Positions 1 through 6,336 are shown, counted from the stretch's first letter. The stretch is 7,886 nucleotides of DNA from Fimbriimonadaceae bacterium (GCA_022402505.1 JAKRSE010000330.1:1-7886), one strand, 5' to 3'. A program made the numbers and translations. The notes: a model not told the origin generated them from the sequence alone.

Positions 1-2
1 AT

Positions 3-311
3 GCCTGGCGGGAGCACCCTCGCGTGCCCCACCCCAGCGGCCACTTCCATTTCAACGTCGCCCCAGAGATCGGTCGGAGCATGGCGGGCTATCGCCTGGG
101 TCGGACATTCATCGAAGAGGCCCGGCGGCGCGGCCTGCCCCAATGGCATGCGGTGGTCTTTGCGGGCCCTGGACGCAAGTCGACCGACTTCTTCGACCGG
201 ATGGGCTTCGAGGTCTTCGACCGAAAGCCATGCTCCCTGCTGGGACCAGGGTGGACGCTCGCCACGATCCGCAAGGACCTGGGCGATGAGCGAACGGGCT
301 TCATCGACTGA
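3..311 (+). CDS. GNAT-like N-acetyltransferase, C-terminal part (5' end outside window)
   Basis: The frame is open from the window edge to TGA at 309-311, giving 102 visible residues, so the gene starts upstream. An internal GTG at 24 is possible but would cut into the fold. What is seen: a segment GRSMAGYRLGRTFIEEA followed by RRRG resembles the GNAT acetyl-CoA-binding loop plus helix (motif A). Later FFDRMGFEVFDR matches the common motif-B pattern (FYxxxGF) near the end of such proteins. GNAT enzymes move an acyl group from acyl-CoA to an amine; the substrate cannot be read from this fragment. The HFHFNV stretch just before the CoA loop fits the central beta strand. The alternative reading frame spanning 1-399 is compositionally driven and has no recognisable motif. 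Family assignment is moderate; the fold inference rests on short motifs only. Confidence 0.6.
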   Translation, partial: AWREHPRVPHPSGHFHFNVAPEIGRSMAGYRLGRTFIEEARRRGLPQWHAVVFAGPGRKSTDFFDRMGFEVFDRKPCSLLGPGWTLATIRKDLGDERTGFID

Positions 312-330
312 CCTCCCATGCCGGCAAGGA

Positions 331-345
331 GTCGAGAATCTCGAC
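331..345. promoter_or_regulatory. Perfect 15-bp palindrome (possible operator or short hairpin)
   Basis: GTCGAGA-A-TCTCGAC is a perfect 7-bp inverted repeat around a single central base. It starts 20 bp after the stop of the acetyltransferase and ends 67 bp before the S41 gene. Flanking GCCGG (320-324) and CCGGC (348-352) could extend it across an asymmetric internal bulge. As RNA it could form a 6-bp stem with a 3-nt loop. No T-run follows, so it is not a classical intrinsic terminator. A dimeric repressor site is equally possible. The symmetry is directly visible; the function is inferred. Confidence 0.4.
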
Positions 346-346
346 A

Positions 347-374
347 ACCGGCGAAAATGCCGGCAAAAACCGGT
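347..374. repeat. Cluster of three CCGG-centred inverted repeats
   Basis: Three CCGG cores (348-351, 360-363 and 370-373) sit within 26 bp, separated by A-rich loops. CCGGC (348-352) can pair with GCCGG (359-363) around a 6-nt loop. ACCGG (347-351) can alternatively pair with CCGGT (370-374), so mutually exclusive hairpins are possible in the leader of the S41 gene. Together with the neighbouring palindrome this fills most of the 100-bp spacer at 312-411. I see no convincing -35/-10 pair in this spacer. Confidence 0.3.
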
Positions 375-411
375 GAACTTTGGGGGCCGAGACGAGTAAA
401 AAGCATCATCC

Positions 412-1677
412 ATGACTTGTTTCCGGCGGATTCTGCCGATCCTGCTTGCCGCCCTGTCCGCGCCGCTCTGGGCCCAGCCGATCACCGCCGAGCAGAAGGC
501 TTCGGTCTTGGCAGGCATCCAGGAGACGATCTCCCAGCGGGCCTTCGTCCCCGGCGCCGACTTCAGCAAGTGGTCTGAGTTCCTGGCGGCCCGACAGGCG
601 GAACTGGACAAGGCCGACACGGTGCCCGCCTTCACCACCGAGGTGAATCGGGCCTTGAACAGCTTCGGCTTCAGCCACATCCGACTGCTCTCTCCCCGCG
701 CCGCCAGCCGACGTGGCCAGACCAGCACGGTGGGTCTGGGCGTCTCGGTGCGGCGGGTGGAGGACGGGCTCCAGGTGAGCGCCGTGGCCGGAGGCAGCCC
801 CGCCTCGCAGGCGGAGATCACCCCGGGCACCACGATTCTGAAGGTGGACGGCCAACCCGCCCGCGAGCCCGCCCAGCTGATGGGTGAGGAAGGGGTGGCG
901 GTCGTCCTGACGGTCCGCCGCCCGGACGGCACCACCGCCGACGTGCCCTCCACCTTCCGCCGCTTCAGCACCGTGCGGCAGGAGACCCTGACCTGGGTGG
1001 ACAGCGAGACGGCCGTGCTCCGGGTCTTCACATTCTCCGCCGGGTACGGGCGCCAGAACCTGGAGAAGCTCATCGGCGAGGCAGCCAAGGCGAAGCGGCT
1101 GGTGCTCGATCTGAGGTCCAACGGGGGAGGCGCGGTGAACAACCTGAACCACCTTTTGAGCCTGCTCCTGCCGGACCGGACCGAGTACGGAACCTTCATC
1201 TCGCGGACGACCTACGATCGGTTCGTGGAGGCGAATCCGGAGATGGAGCCGACTCTGGTGAACATCGCCGAGAAGACCACCCGCCGGGCCGCCACCCGCA
1301 AGCGCGAGGTTGAACCCTTCGCCGGGAAGATCGCGGTCCTGACCAATCGGGGTTCGGCGAGCGCGAGCGAGATCACCGCCGCCGCACTTCGCGAGCAGGC
1401 GGGCGCGATTCTGGTCGGCACGCCCACCCGCGGAGCCGTCCTCGCCAGCACCTTCCGGGGACTGAACGAAGGCTTCAGCATCCAGTACCCGGTCAGCGAC
1501 TACATCACCGTCAAGGGAATGCGGCTGGAGGGCAACCCGCTTCAGCCGGACATCACCGTGACTGGAAACGCGACGGCCGAGTCCGACCCGGTTCTTGACG
1601 CCGCCGTCAAGGCTCTGAAGGAGGCCGCCGGAGTCCCGACATTCGGCCTCTTCAGCCATCTCGACCGCCGGAACTGA
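412..1677 (+). CDS. Exported PDZ domain-containing S41-family peptidase homologue, catalytic Lys replaced
   Basis: 421 residues. Residues 1-22 form a signal peptide (basic start, hydrophobic ILPILLAALSAPLWA, likely cut before Gln), so it acts outside the cytoplasm. A PDZ-like domain spans about 105-180 (TVGLGVSV, then GGSPASQAEI, then GTTILKVDG). The S41 core follows: LVLDLRSNGGGAVNN is the conserved DLRxNxGG strand, and GSASASEITAAAL holds the presumed nucleophile Ser317. In CtpA/Prc-type enzymes the general-base Lys lies 25 residues after the serine in a TFGKG motif. Here that stretch reads TPTRGAVLAS, placing Ala342 at the lysine position. Many S41 members with TxGAxL motifs lack this Lys and may use another catalytic arrangement, so activity is uncertain. 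The start ATG has no clear Shine-Dalgarno but is fixed by the signal peptide. It is apparently a single gene, converging on the nuclease gene. Family assignment is secure; substrate is unknown. Confidence 0.88.
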   Translation: MTCFRRILPILLAALSAPLWAQPITAEQKASVLAGIQETISQRAFVPGADFSKWSEFLAARQAELDKADTVPAFTTEVNRALNSFGFSHIRLLSPRAASRRGQTSTVGLGVSVRRVEDGLQVSAVAGGSPASQAEITPGTTILKVDGQPAREPAQLMGEEGVAVVLTVRRPDGTTADVPSTFRRFSTVRQETLTWVDSETAVLRVFTFSAGYGRQNLEKLIGEAAKAKRLVLDLRSNGGGAVNNLNHLLSLLLPDRTEYGTFISRTTYDRFVEANPEMEPTLVNIAEKTTRRAATRKREVEPFAGKIAVLTNRGSASASEITAAALREQAGAILVGTPTRGAVLASTFRGLNEGFSIQYPVSDYITVKGMRLEGNPLQPDITVTGNATAESDPVLDAAVKALKEAAGVPTFGLFSHLDRRN

Positions 1678-1685
1678 CGGCGGTC
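1663..1685. terminator. Shared hairpin across two convergent stop codons (putative bidirectional terminator)
   Basis: GACCGCCG (1663-1670) and CGGCGGTC (1678-1685) are perfectly complementary around the 7-nt loop GAACTGA. The TGA in the loop (1675-1677) is the stop of the S41 gene, and the opposite-strand stop of the nuclease gene (1684-1686 complement) lies on the outer edge of the stem. Both transcripts would therefore end in the same GC-rich stem. No T-tract follows on either strand, so termination would be of an atypical intrinsic kind, or the stem may protect 3' ends. The symmetry is directly seen; the terminator role is inferred. Confidence 0.55.
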
Positions 1686-2481
1686 ACTCGGCCGGACTCG
1701 GCTCCGCATCGAGGCTCTCAGGGTCCTCGATGCGGGCCTTCAGCATGACGTCCTGCCGCTGCATTCGATAGCAGAGGTCGGCCAGGGTCCAGAGGTTGAC
1801 GACATCCTCCCGGTTGTAGGCGATGAGCCTGTCCTTGGCGCTCTGGTCGCCGCCGACCTCCCATCTTCGCCAGAGGTGAATGGCGTCCAGTCCGGTCAGA
1901 CCCTCGGCCTCGTCCACCCGGGCGAGTCCGAACCGCTTTTCGATGGCCTTGAGACCGCCTCGGATGCCGAGAGCCCGGAAGGCGTGGCAGAGGTCCAGAT
2001 GGATCTGGTCGAACACATCTCCGAAGAGCTTCTTCAGCATCGGAACATCGAACCCGGCGCCGAAAAAGGTCACGATCATCGAGTGCCTGCTAAGGATGTC
2101 GGGAAAGGCTCCCAATCCCTCGTCTCGGGTCAGGCAGGTGAAGTCGGCTCCATCGTAGAGGCCGATCATCGTGGTCGCCTCGCCTTCTCGGCCCCCGTCG
2201 GTCTCGATGTCCAGGCAGAGGGCCGAGGACTTGAATTCCGGCCAGCATCGCCAGTGGTGACGGGCTCCCAGCAGACGGGCGAAATGCTGATGCTCCCCGG
2301 CGGCGAGCCTCTCGCGGGAGTCGGCCAAAGCTTCGGCCACCAGCCCGCGATCAGCCGTGCCGCAGGACCATTCCTGGGGGGCCTCCAAGAAATCGTCCCA
2401 AGTGCCGCATCCCTGCCGCCAAAGCTCGGCCTCGGTGTGGGCACCGAGGCCGGGCAGATGGCAGAACGTCCGGGTCAGCAA
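1684..2481 (-). CDS. YprB-type RNase H-fold (DEDDy) nuclease, HhH-like N-terminus
   Basis: 265 residues from a TTG start at 2481. The frame stays open further upstream, but that part lies inside the preceding gene and is arginine-rich shadow sequence. Starting at TTG gives MLTRTFCHLPGLGAHTE, the typical N-terminus of this family, with CAGGG just upstream. That N-terminal PGLG...TEAELW segment resembles a helix-hairpin-helix. The RNase H-like exonuclease domain covers about 85-240. Visible acidic residues are D91 and E93 (CLDIETDG, Exo I), D145 (FFGAGFDVPML, Exo II), and Y222 with D226 (AYNREDVVNL, Exo III of the Y-x-x-x-D type). The set fits two-metal-ion 3'-5' exonucleases (Pfam RNase_H_2 / YprB). 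It lies 11 bp downstream of the secreted-protein gene and is probably cotranscribed with it. The nucleic-acid substrate is unknown. No helicase or other partner domain is fused. A catalytically competent nuclease is likely. Confidence 0.85.
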   Translation of the reverse strand: MLTRTFCHLPGLGAHTEAELWRQGCGTWDDFLEAPQEWSCGTADRGLVAEALADSRERLAAGEHQHFARLLGARHHWRCWPEFKSSALCLDIETDGGREGEATTMIGLYDGADFTCLTRDEGLGAFPDILSRHSMIVTFFGAGFDVPMLKKLFGDVFDQIHLDLCHAFRALGIRGGLKAIEKRFGLARVDEAEGLTGLDAIHLWRRWEVGGDQSAKDRLIAYNREDVVNLWTLADLCYRMQRQDVMLKARIEDPESLDAEPSPAE

Positions 2482-2492
2482 GTGGCCCTGAC

Positions 2493-3041
2493 CTAGTTTC
2501 CGCCGCCGCGCGGCCGGCGTCGCGGCTGAACTCCGGTATTGCCGCGCTGGGCCTGCGGGTTGGTGATGGTGATCGTGCTGTTCGGGAACCAGGGCTGTCG
2601 CCGGGCCGGATTGTCGTACCAATAGGCTCCGGAGTTCTGGTTTCGGTCGAATTCGCCGGTGATCCGGGCGAGCCCGGTGCCGTACCAGACGGCCCTCATG
2701 TTCCCGCCGAACCACTGGATGGCGCGCCACTTGCCCACGACGACGATCGTGCCTCGACCGTGGTACACCGCCCGGCCGGCATCTTCAAACTCCTTGCGGA
2801 CGGCTCCGGTCGCAGTGACGGTGCCCTGGACCTGGCTGACCAGAACCGTGCCCTCGAAGCTGACCTGAACCCTGCCCTGCCCGTCGATCAGCCGGAAGGA
2901 GCCGAGGGCGGCTTCCAGGTGGAGGGTGCCGAATCCGGGCTGGGGCGTGACCCCGGCTCGCTGGGCTTCCGTGGCAGGCTGAGCCAGGGCCGTGCCGGCC
3001 AGCAGGGCCGCAGTCGTCAGGGCAGTGAGGAGTCGTCGCAT
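2493..3041 (-). CDS. Secreted protein of unknown function with basic C-terminal tail
   Basis: 182 residues from ATG at 3041. A GGGA lies 9 nt before this ATG, which favours it over the in-frame TTG two codons upstream. Residues 1-20 are a clear signal peptide (MRRLLTALTTAALLAGTALA, then QP), so the product is exported. The mature part (about 38-160) is glycine- and valine-rich with alternating hydrophobic residues, as in a beta-sheet fold. A notable aromatic core, KWRAIQWFGGNMRAVWYGTG, spans about 104-123. The end is a short basic low-complexity tail (QPRRRPRGGGN). There are no cysteines, so no disulfides or lipobox. I do not recognise a family and assign no function. It is the first gene of a two-gene minus-strand unit and has its own promoter candidate at 3077-3082. 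Confidence 0.75.
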   Translation of the reverse strand: MRRLLTALTTAALLAGTALAQPATEAQRAGVTPQPGFGTLHLEAALGSFRLIDGQGRVQVSFEGTVLVSQVQGTVTATGAVRKEFEDAGRAVYHGRGTIVVVGKWRAIQWFGGNMRAVWYGTGLARITGEFDRNQNSGAYWYDNPARRQPWFPNSTITITNPQAQRGNTGVQPRRRPRGGGN

Positions 3042-3076
3042 CGTCAAGAATCCCGGTGGGCGGACAGTCGCTGTGG

Positions 3077-3082
3077 ATTATG
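3077..3082 (-). promoter_or_regulatory. Candidate -10 element for the secreted-protein gene
   Basis: On the minus strand this reads CATAAT, five of six matches to the sigma-70 TATAAT consensus, in otherwise very GC-rich DNA. It lies 35 bp before the chosen ATG, giving an expected leader of roughly 25-30 nt that contains the GGGA ribosome-binding candidate. No good TTGACA-like -35 is found 16-18 bp further upstream. A short ACAG-TCG-CTGT inverted repeat (3064-3074) sits at the predicted start point. Confidence 0.4.
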
Positions 3083-3219
3083 ACCCAAGCCGGCGTTTCG
3101 GCCCGGCCCATCTTCCGCACCGTTGCAACGCCCAGGCCGCGTTCTCGATTCCCGGTCCCGGGCCGAGGATATGGCCCCATCAGCGCAAGAATCGGCGGGT
3201 CGCGCCTCGTTGAATCATC

Positions 3220-3225
3220 TAAACT
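3220..3225 (+). promoter_or_regulatory. Weak -10 candidate immediately before ccmE
   Basis: TAAACT fits the minimal TAnnnT -10 pattern and ends 3 bp before the first ATG of ccmE and 9 bp before the in-frame second ATG (3235). No Shine-Dalgarno sequence is visible in front of either ATG. If this is the -10, the transcript would be leaderless or nearly so and the second ATG would be used. There is no recognisable -35. The rest of the 187-bp divergent spacer (3042-3228) shows only GC-rich sequence and the opposite-strand -10 candidate. Confidence 0.25.
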
Positions 3226-3228
3226 GTC

Positions 3229-3681
3229 ATGTCAATGAAGCCCGTTCAGATCGGCGCCCTGGTGGTGAGCATTCTGGGTTTGGGAGTGGTCCTGGTGGCC
3301 TTCCTCTTCAATGCCAGCCCCTACGTCAGTGTGGCCGAAGCGAAGGCGAACGAGCGCCCCGGCGTCCATCTGGTCGGCGACATCGTGAAGGGCACCATGA
3401 AGGTGCGCCCGAATCAGGGCTATGTTCGGTTCACCGTGAAGGATGCAGAGTGCGATCCCTTGGACGTGGTCTATCGGGGGGCCCCTCCCGGAAACATGGG
3501 CAATGCCACACGGGTCGTGGCCGTCGGCGGAGTGAAAGAGGGAGTCTTCCAGGCGGATCGGATCATCCTGAAATGTCCGAGCAAATATGAAGAGGAAGGC
3601 GGCTCGGCTTCGGATCCGATGGCCAAGACCCTGGAGCAGCGGTGCGGGCCTCAGCCCACCCTGGCCTCCACACTCCCCTGA
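3229..3681 (+). CDS. ccmE: Cytochrome c maturation protein CcmE, CxxxY haem-binding variant
   Basis: 150 residues. CcmE is the periplasmic haem chaperone of System I: it binds haem covalently and passes it to the CcmF ligase. Residues 7-27 form a single membrane anchor (IGALVVSILGLGVVLVAFLF). An OB-fold beta-barrel domain follows (about 45-115), with typical features HLVGDIVKGTM, YVRFTVKDAE, LDVVYRGAPP and VVAVGGVKEGVFQADRIILK. The classical haem attachment motif HxxxY (LAKHDENY in enterobacteria) is here KCPSKY, with Cys116 and Tyr120. CxxxY CcmE proteins are known from some archaea and Desulfovibrio-type bacteria, where they go with absence of CcmH. The C-terminal tail after 121 is short and flexible and contains one further Cys (C138 by my count). 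ATG 3229 is taken as the start; ATG 3235 is possible. It lies 6 bp before ccmF. Confidence 0.92.
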   Translation: MSMKPVQIGALVVSILGLGVVLVAFLFNASPYVSVAEAKANERPGVHLVGDIVKGTMKVRPNQGYVRFTVKDAECDPLDVVYRGAPPGNMGNATRVVAVGGVKEGVFQADRIILKCPSKYEEEGGSASDPMAKTLEQRCGPQPTLASTLP

Positions 3682-3687
3682 CACACA

Positions 3688-6336
3688 ATGGAGCACAACC
3701 ACTCGATTCCCGCCTGGGCGTTGACCCTCGGCGATGTCGGCCGGGTCGCCGTCTGGGCCGCTCTGTCGTCATTCCTGCTGTCGGTCTTCTTCGCCATCCG
3801 GAGTCAGGACCGATGGAGCCGCCTCGCCTTCAAGTTCGGCGCCGGATTCCTGTTCGGCGTCTTCGGGCTCCTCATCAGCCTCTTTCTGACGAACCAGTAC
3901 GGGTTCCTCTATGTCCACAACCACAGCCAGGCCGACTATGAGGTCTGGTACAAGATCTCCGGAGTCTGGGCCGGACAGGAAGGCTCCATCCTTCTTTGGT
4001 CGTGCCTCACGGGCCTGTTCGGCCTGATCACCCAGACCCGGTTCGGCAGCTATTCCCGCTGGTACGTCGGGGCCTATGCCCTGCTGATGGCGGCGATGAC
4101 CGGGATCAGCGCCTTCGAGTCCCCCTTCCGGCTGATGATGGGTCCGGACGGAGCGCCCTTCATGCCGGAAGACGGGCGGGGCATGATGCCTTCCCTGGTG
4201 AACTACTGGATGGTCATCCACCCGCCGACGATCTTTGTCGGCTTCAGCCTGACGGCGGTCGCCTACTGCCTGGCGGTGGCGGCGATGCTCCACCGCAACC
4301 CAGACGACTGGATCGCCATGGTCCGCCCCTGGGCTCTCACGTGTCTGGGGATCCTCGGGCTGGGGCTCTGCATGGGCGGCTTCTGGGCCTATGAGACCCT
4401 GGGCTGGGGCGGCTTCTGGGTGTGGGACCCGGTGGAGAACACGAGCTTCGTCCCCTGGTGCGCGACGGCGGCCTTCACTCACGGAATCTTCGTCCAGCAG
4501 GCCCGGAACCGAGGGCATGTGCTGAACGTGATCCTGGGAGGAGCGCCGTTCATGCTCTTCTGCTACGGCACCTTCCTGACCCGTTCCGGCTTTCTGGGCG
4601 ACACCAGCGTCCACAGCTTCGCCCGGATGGACCCTCAGGCCCTCGGGATCCTGGTGGCCCTCATCGGACTCTCCACGCTCGGATTCGCGGCCGTCCTGAT
4701 TCCCTTCGCCCGCTGGTGGAAGAAGGAGAAGCCCGTCTCGGAAACCATCGAGAAGACGCCGTGGAACCGTTCCGTCTTCTTCGGCCTGGCCATGTGGCTG
4801 CTGTTCGCCTTCGGCCTGGTGACCGCCATCGGCATGTCGGTGCCGCTGATCCAGTCTCTGCTCGGACAGAGCCCGAAGGTGGTGGAGGAGTCCCTCTACA
4901 ACCGGGTGCTCGGCTGGTTCTTCGTGCCGTCCATGCTGGCGATCGGCATCGCTCCGTTCCTGACGTGGAGGGGCCTGCCCGCCCGGCAGATGCTGGCCAA
5001 GATCGTCAACCCCACCGCTCTCGCCCTGATGTTCACCGGGTTTCTCCTGCTCTGGACAAAGACGGGCTGGCAGGGCGGGGCGGCCGATCCGGAGCAGACC
5101 ACGACGCTGATCGGTTCGGTCACCGTGCCCCGGCTCCCCTGGATCGCCTTCCTGGCCTTCCTCTGCCTCTTCGCCATCTTCACGAACCTGGTCAAGCTGG
5201 GCGAGCTGATGCCGAAGGGGCGGAAGACGGCGGGTGGCGTGGTCACCCATGTCGGCGTGGTCGTCGCCCTGCTGGGCCTGATCTTCTCTCGCGGCCTGGA
5301 ACAGAAGAAGCTCCTGACGGTCCACCCGGAAAAGCCGACCGAAGCCTTCGGGTACCAAATCAGCTACGACGGCCCGACTCGAAACTTCATGGACCGGAAC
5401 AACCAGGTCCGGCTGAGCGTGGATGGAGCGCGGGACCGGTTCGATGCGGTGCCCGGCCTCTACTTCCGCCCCGGCCCCGACGGCCCCCAGGAGACGATCT
5501 GGCCCCACATTCAGCGCCGCCCCCTGTATGACCTCTACTTCACCCTGCACCCGATGGTATGGGAAGCGAGCGAGGATCAGGGGCTGACGGTCGGCCAGGA
5601 AGCCCGCTACGAGAACGTCATCATCACCTATCTCGGCCTCCGGACCGAGGGGACGCCGGGTACGGGCTCAGCCCGCTTCTTCGCCGACACCAAGGTGCAG
5701 GTCCTGGGCGATCCCCAGGCGCTCCGACCCAGCCTGCTGCTGGGCACCCAGTCGGCCGATCCCCGCCCGGCTCGACTGCTGGACGGACGGACCCTCACGA
5801 TGGTCCGGGCCGACGTGGAGCGGAATGCGATCGTCGTCGTCCTCAGCTCCCGGCCGGAAGAGCCGATGAGCCTGGTGCAGGGCTCCAGCATCGAGACCGA
5901 CGGAATCCGGATCACCTTCCAGCAGCTCAGGCCGGAGGCCGGCTCCGATCCGACGACGGCCCGCCTCGGTGCCGATCTGCTGGTCGAACCCGTCGTTTCG
6001 ACGAGCCGGGTCAGCCCCTGGATGGGTCTGGAAGACGGAGAGAAGGTGAAGGTCAGCGAGATGTACCAGCTGGCCCTTGCGCGGATCGACGCCGCCACCA
6101 AGCAGGCGTTCTACAGGTTCGACTACGTTCAGCCGGCCTACCCGCTGGAGGTCTTCTACAAGCCGCTCACCTGGCTGGTGTGGTTCGGAGTCGGCCTGAT
6201 GACGGTCGGCGCACTCTGGGCGGCATCGGGACGCAAGCCGGGTCCAAGGGACCCCCGACCGGGGACCAAAGAACCGGACGAGGCGGAGAAAGAACGTACA
6301 GTGGAGCCCGCCGATGCGTCTCTCCCAGTTGCTTAA
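3688..6336 (+). CDS. ccmF: Cytochrome c haem lyase subunit CcmF, enlarged periplasmic domain
   Basis: 882 residues, a polytopic inner-membrane protein that takes haem from holo-CcmE and attaches it to apocytochrome c. About 14 hydrophobic segments lie between residues 14 and 534 and a last one at 828-848. The tryptophan-rich haem-handling segment is WGGFWVWDPVEN (240-251). The four family histidines are all visible: H178 (IHPPTIFVGF), H265 (AAFTHG), H309 (SVHSFA) and H521 (VVTHVGVVV). The loop YKISGVWAGQEGSILLW matches the conserved segment near the N-terminus. Enterobacterial CcmF is roughly 650 residues. The excess here is mostly in the periplasmic region between the penultimate and last membrane segments (about 535-827), plus a charged C-terminal tail (EPDEAEKE). 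The final periplasmic part and TM (YPLEVFYKPLTWLVWFG) match the family. The start is 6 bp after ccmE; the 3' end overlaps panD by 23 bp. Family assignment is secure. Confidence 0.95.
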   Translation: MEHNHSIPAWALTLGDVGRVAVWAALSSFLLSVFFAIRSQDRWSRLAFKFGAGFLFGVFGLLISLFLTNQYGFLYVHNHSQADYEVWYKISGVWAGQEGSILLWSCLTGLFGLITQTRFGSYSRWYVGAYALLMAAMTGISAFESPFRLMMGPDGAPFMPEDGRGMMPSLVNYWMVIHPPTIFVGFSLTAVAYCLAVAAMLHRNPDDWIAMVRPWALTCLGILGLGLCMGGFWAYETLGWGGFWVWDPVENTSFVPWCATAAFTHGIFVQQARNRGHVLNVILGGAPFMLFCYGTFLTRSGFLGDTSVHSFARMDPQALGILVALIGLSTLGFAAVLIPFARWWKKEKPVSETIEKTPWNRSVFFGLAMWLLFAFGLVTAIGMSVPLIQSLLGQSPKVVEESLYNRVLGWFFVPSMLAIGIAPFLTWRGLPARQMLAKIVNPTALALMFTGFLLLWTKTGWQGGAADPEQTTTLIGSVTVPRLPWIAFLAFLCLFAIFTNLVKLGELMPKGRKTAGGVVTHVGVVVALLGLIFSRGLEQKKLLTVHPEKPTEAFGYQISYDGPTRNFMDRNNQVRLSVDGARDRFDAVPGLYFRPGPDGPQETIWPHIQRRPLYDLYFTLHPMVWEASEDQGLTVGQEARYENVIITYLGLRTEGTPGTGSARFFADTKVQVLGDPQALRPSLLLGTQSADPRPARLLDGRTLTMVRADVERNAIVVVLSSRPEEPMSLVQGSSIETDGIRITFQQLRPEAGSDPTTARLGADLLVEPVVSTSRVSPWMGLEDGEKVKVSEMYQLALARIDAATKQAFYRFDYVQPAYPLEVFYKPLTWLVWFGVGLMTVGALWAASGRKPGPRDPRPGTKEPDEAEKERTVEPADASLPVA
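6302..6305 (+). promoter_or_regulatory. Shine-Dalgarno sequence of panD inside ccmF
   Basis: GGAG lies 8 nt before ATG 6314 and within the last codons of ccmF. This supports the 6314 start for panD and hence a 23-bp overlap with ccmF. It is one of the few recognisable ribosome-binding sites in the cluster; ccmE, ccmF and pyrE show none. Confidence 0.55.

Noticed and set aside
1..399. 132-residue open frame at the left edge, overlapping the acetyltransferase
   Set aside because: Its translation is Ser/Arg/Trp-rich with no motif, whereas the frame ending at 311 shows GNAT-like motifs.
406..1659. 417-residue open frame antisense to the S41 gene
   Set aside because: Low-complexity Gly/Arg/Leu shadow of a gene with a clear signal peptide, PDZ and S41 motifs; no start context.
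2482..2730. N-terminal extension of the nuclease to an ATG at 2730
   Set aside because: The extra 83 residues overlap the secreted-protein gene, are Arg/His/Pro-rich and look unlike the family, whose N-terminus matches MLTRTFCHLPG from the TTG at 2481.
3050..3180. Possible small gene on the minus strand in the divergent spacer
   Set aside because: The open frame here overlaps the signal-peptide region of the secreted protein in another frame, with no ribosome-binding site and an Arg/Pro/Gly-biased composition.
3769..5550. 593-residue open frame antisense to ccmF
   Set aside because: It lies wholly opposite a secure membrane-protein gene. Its translation is dominated by H, R, E, G, D and Q, as expected for the complement of GC-rich hydrophobic codons, and shows no domain motif.
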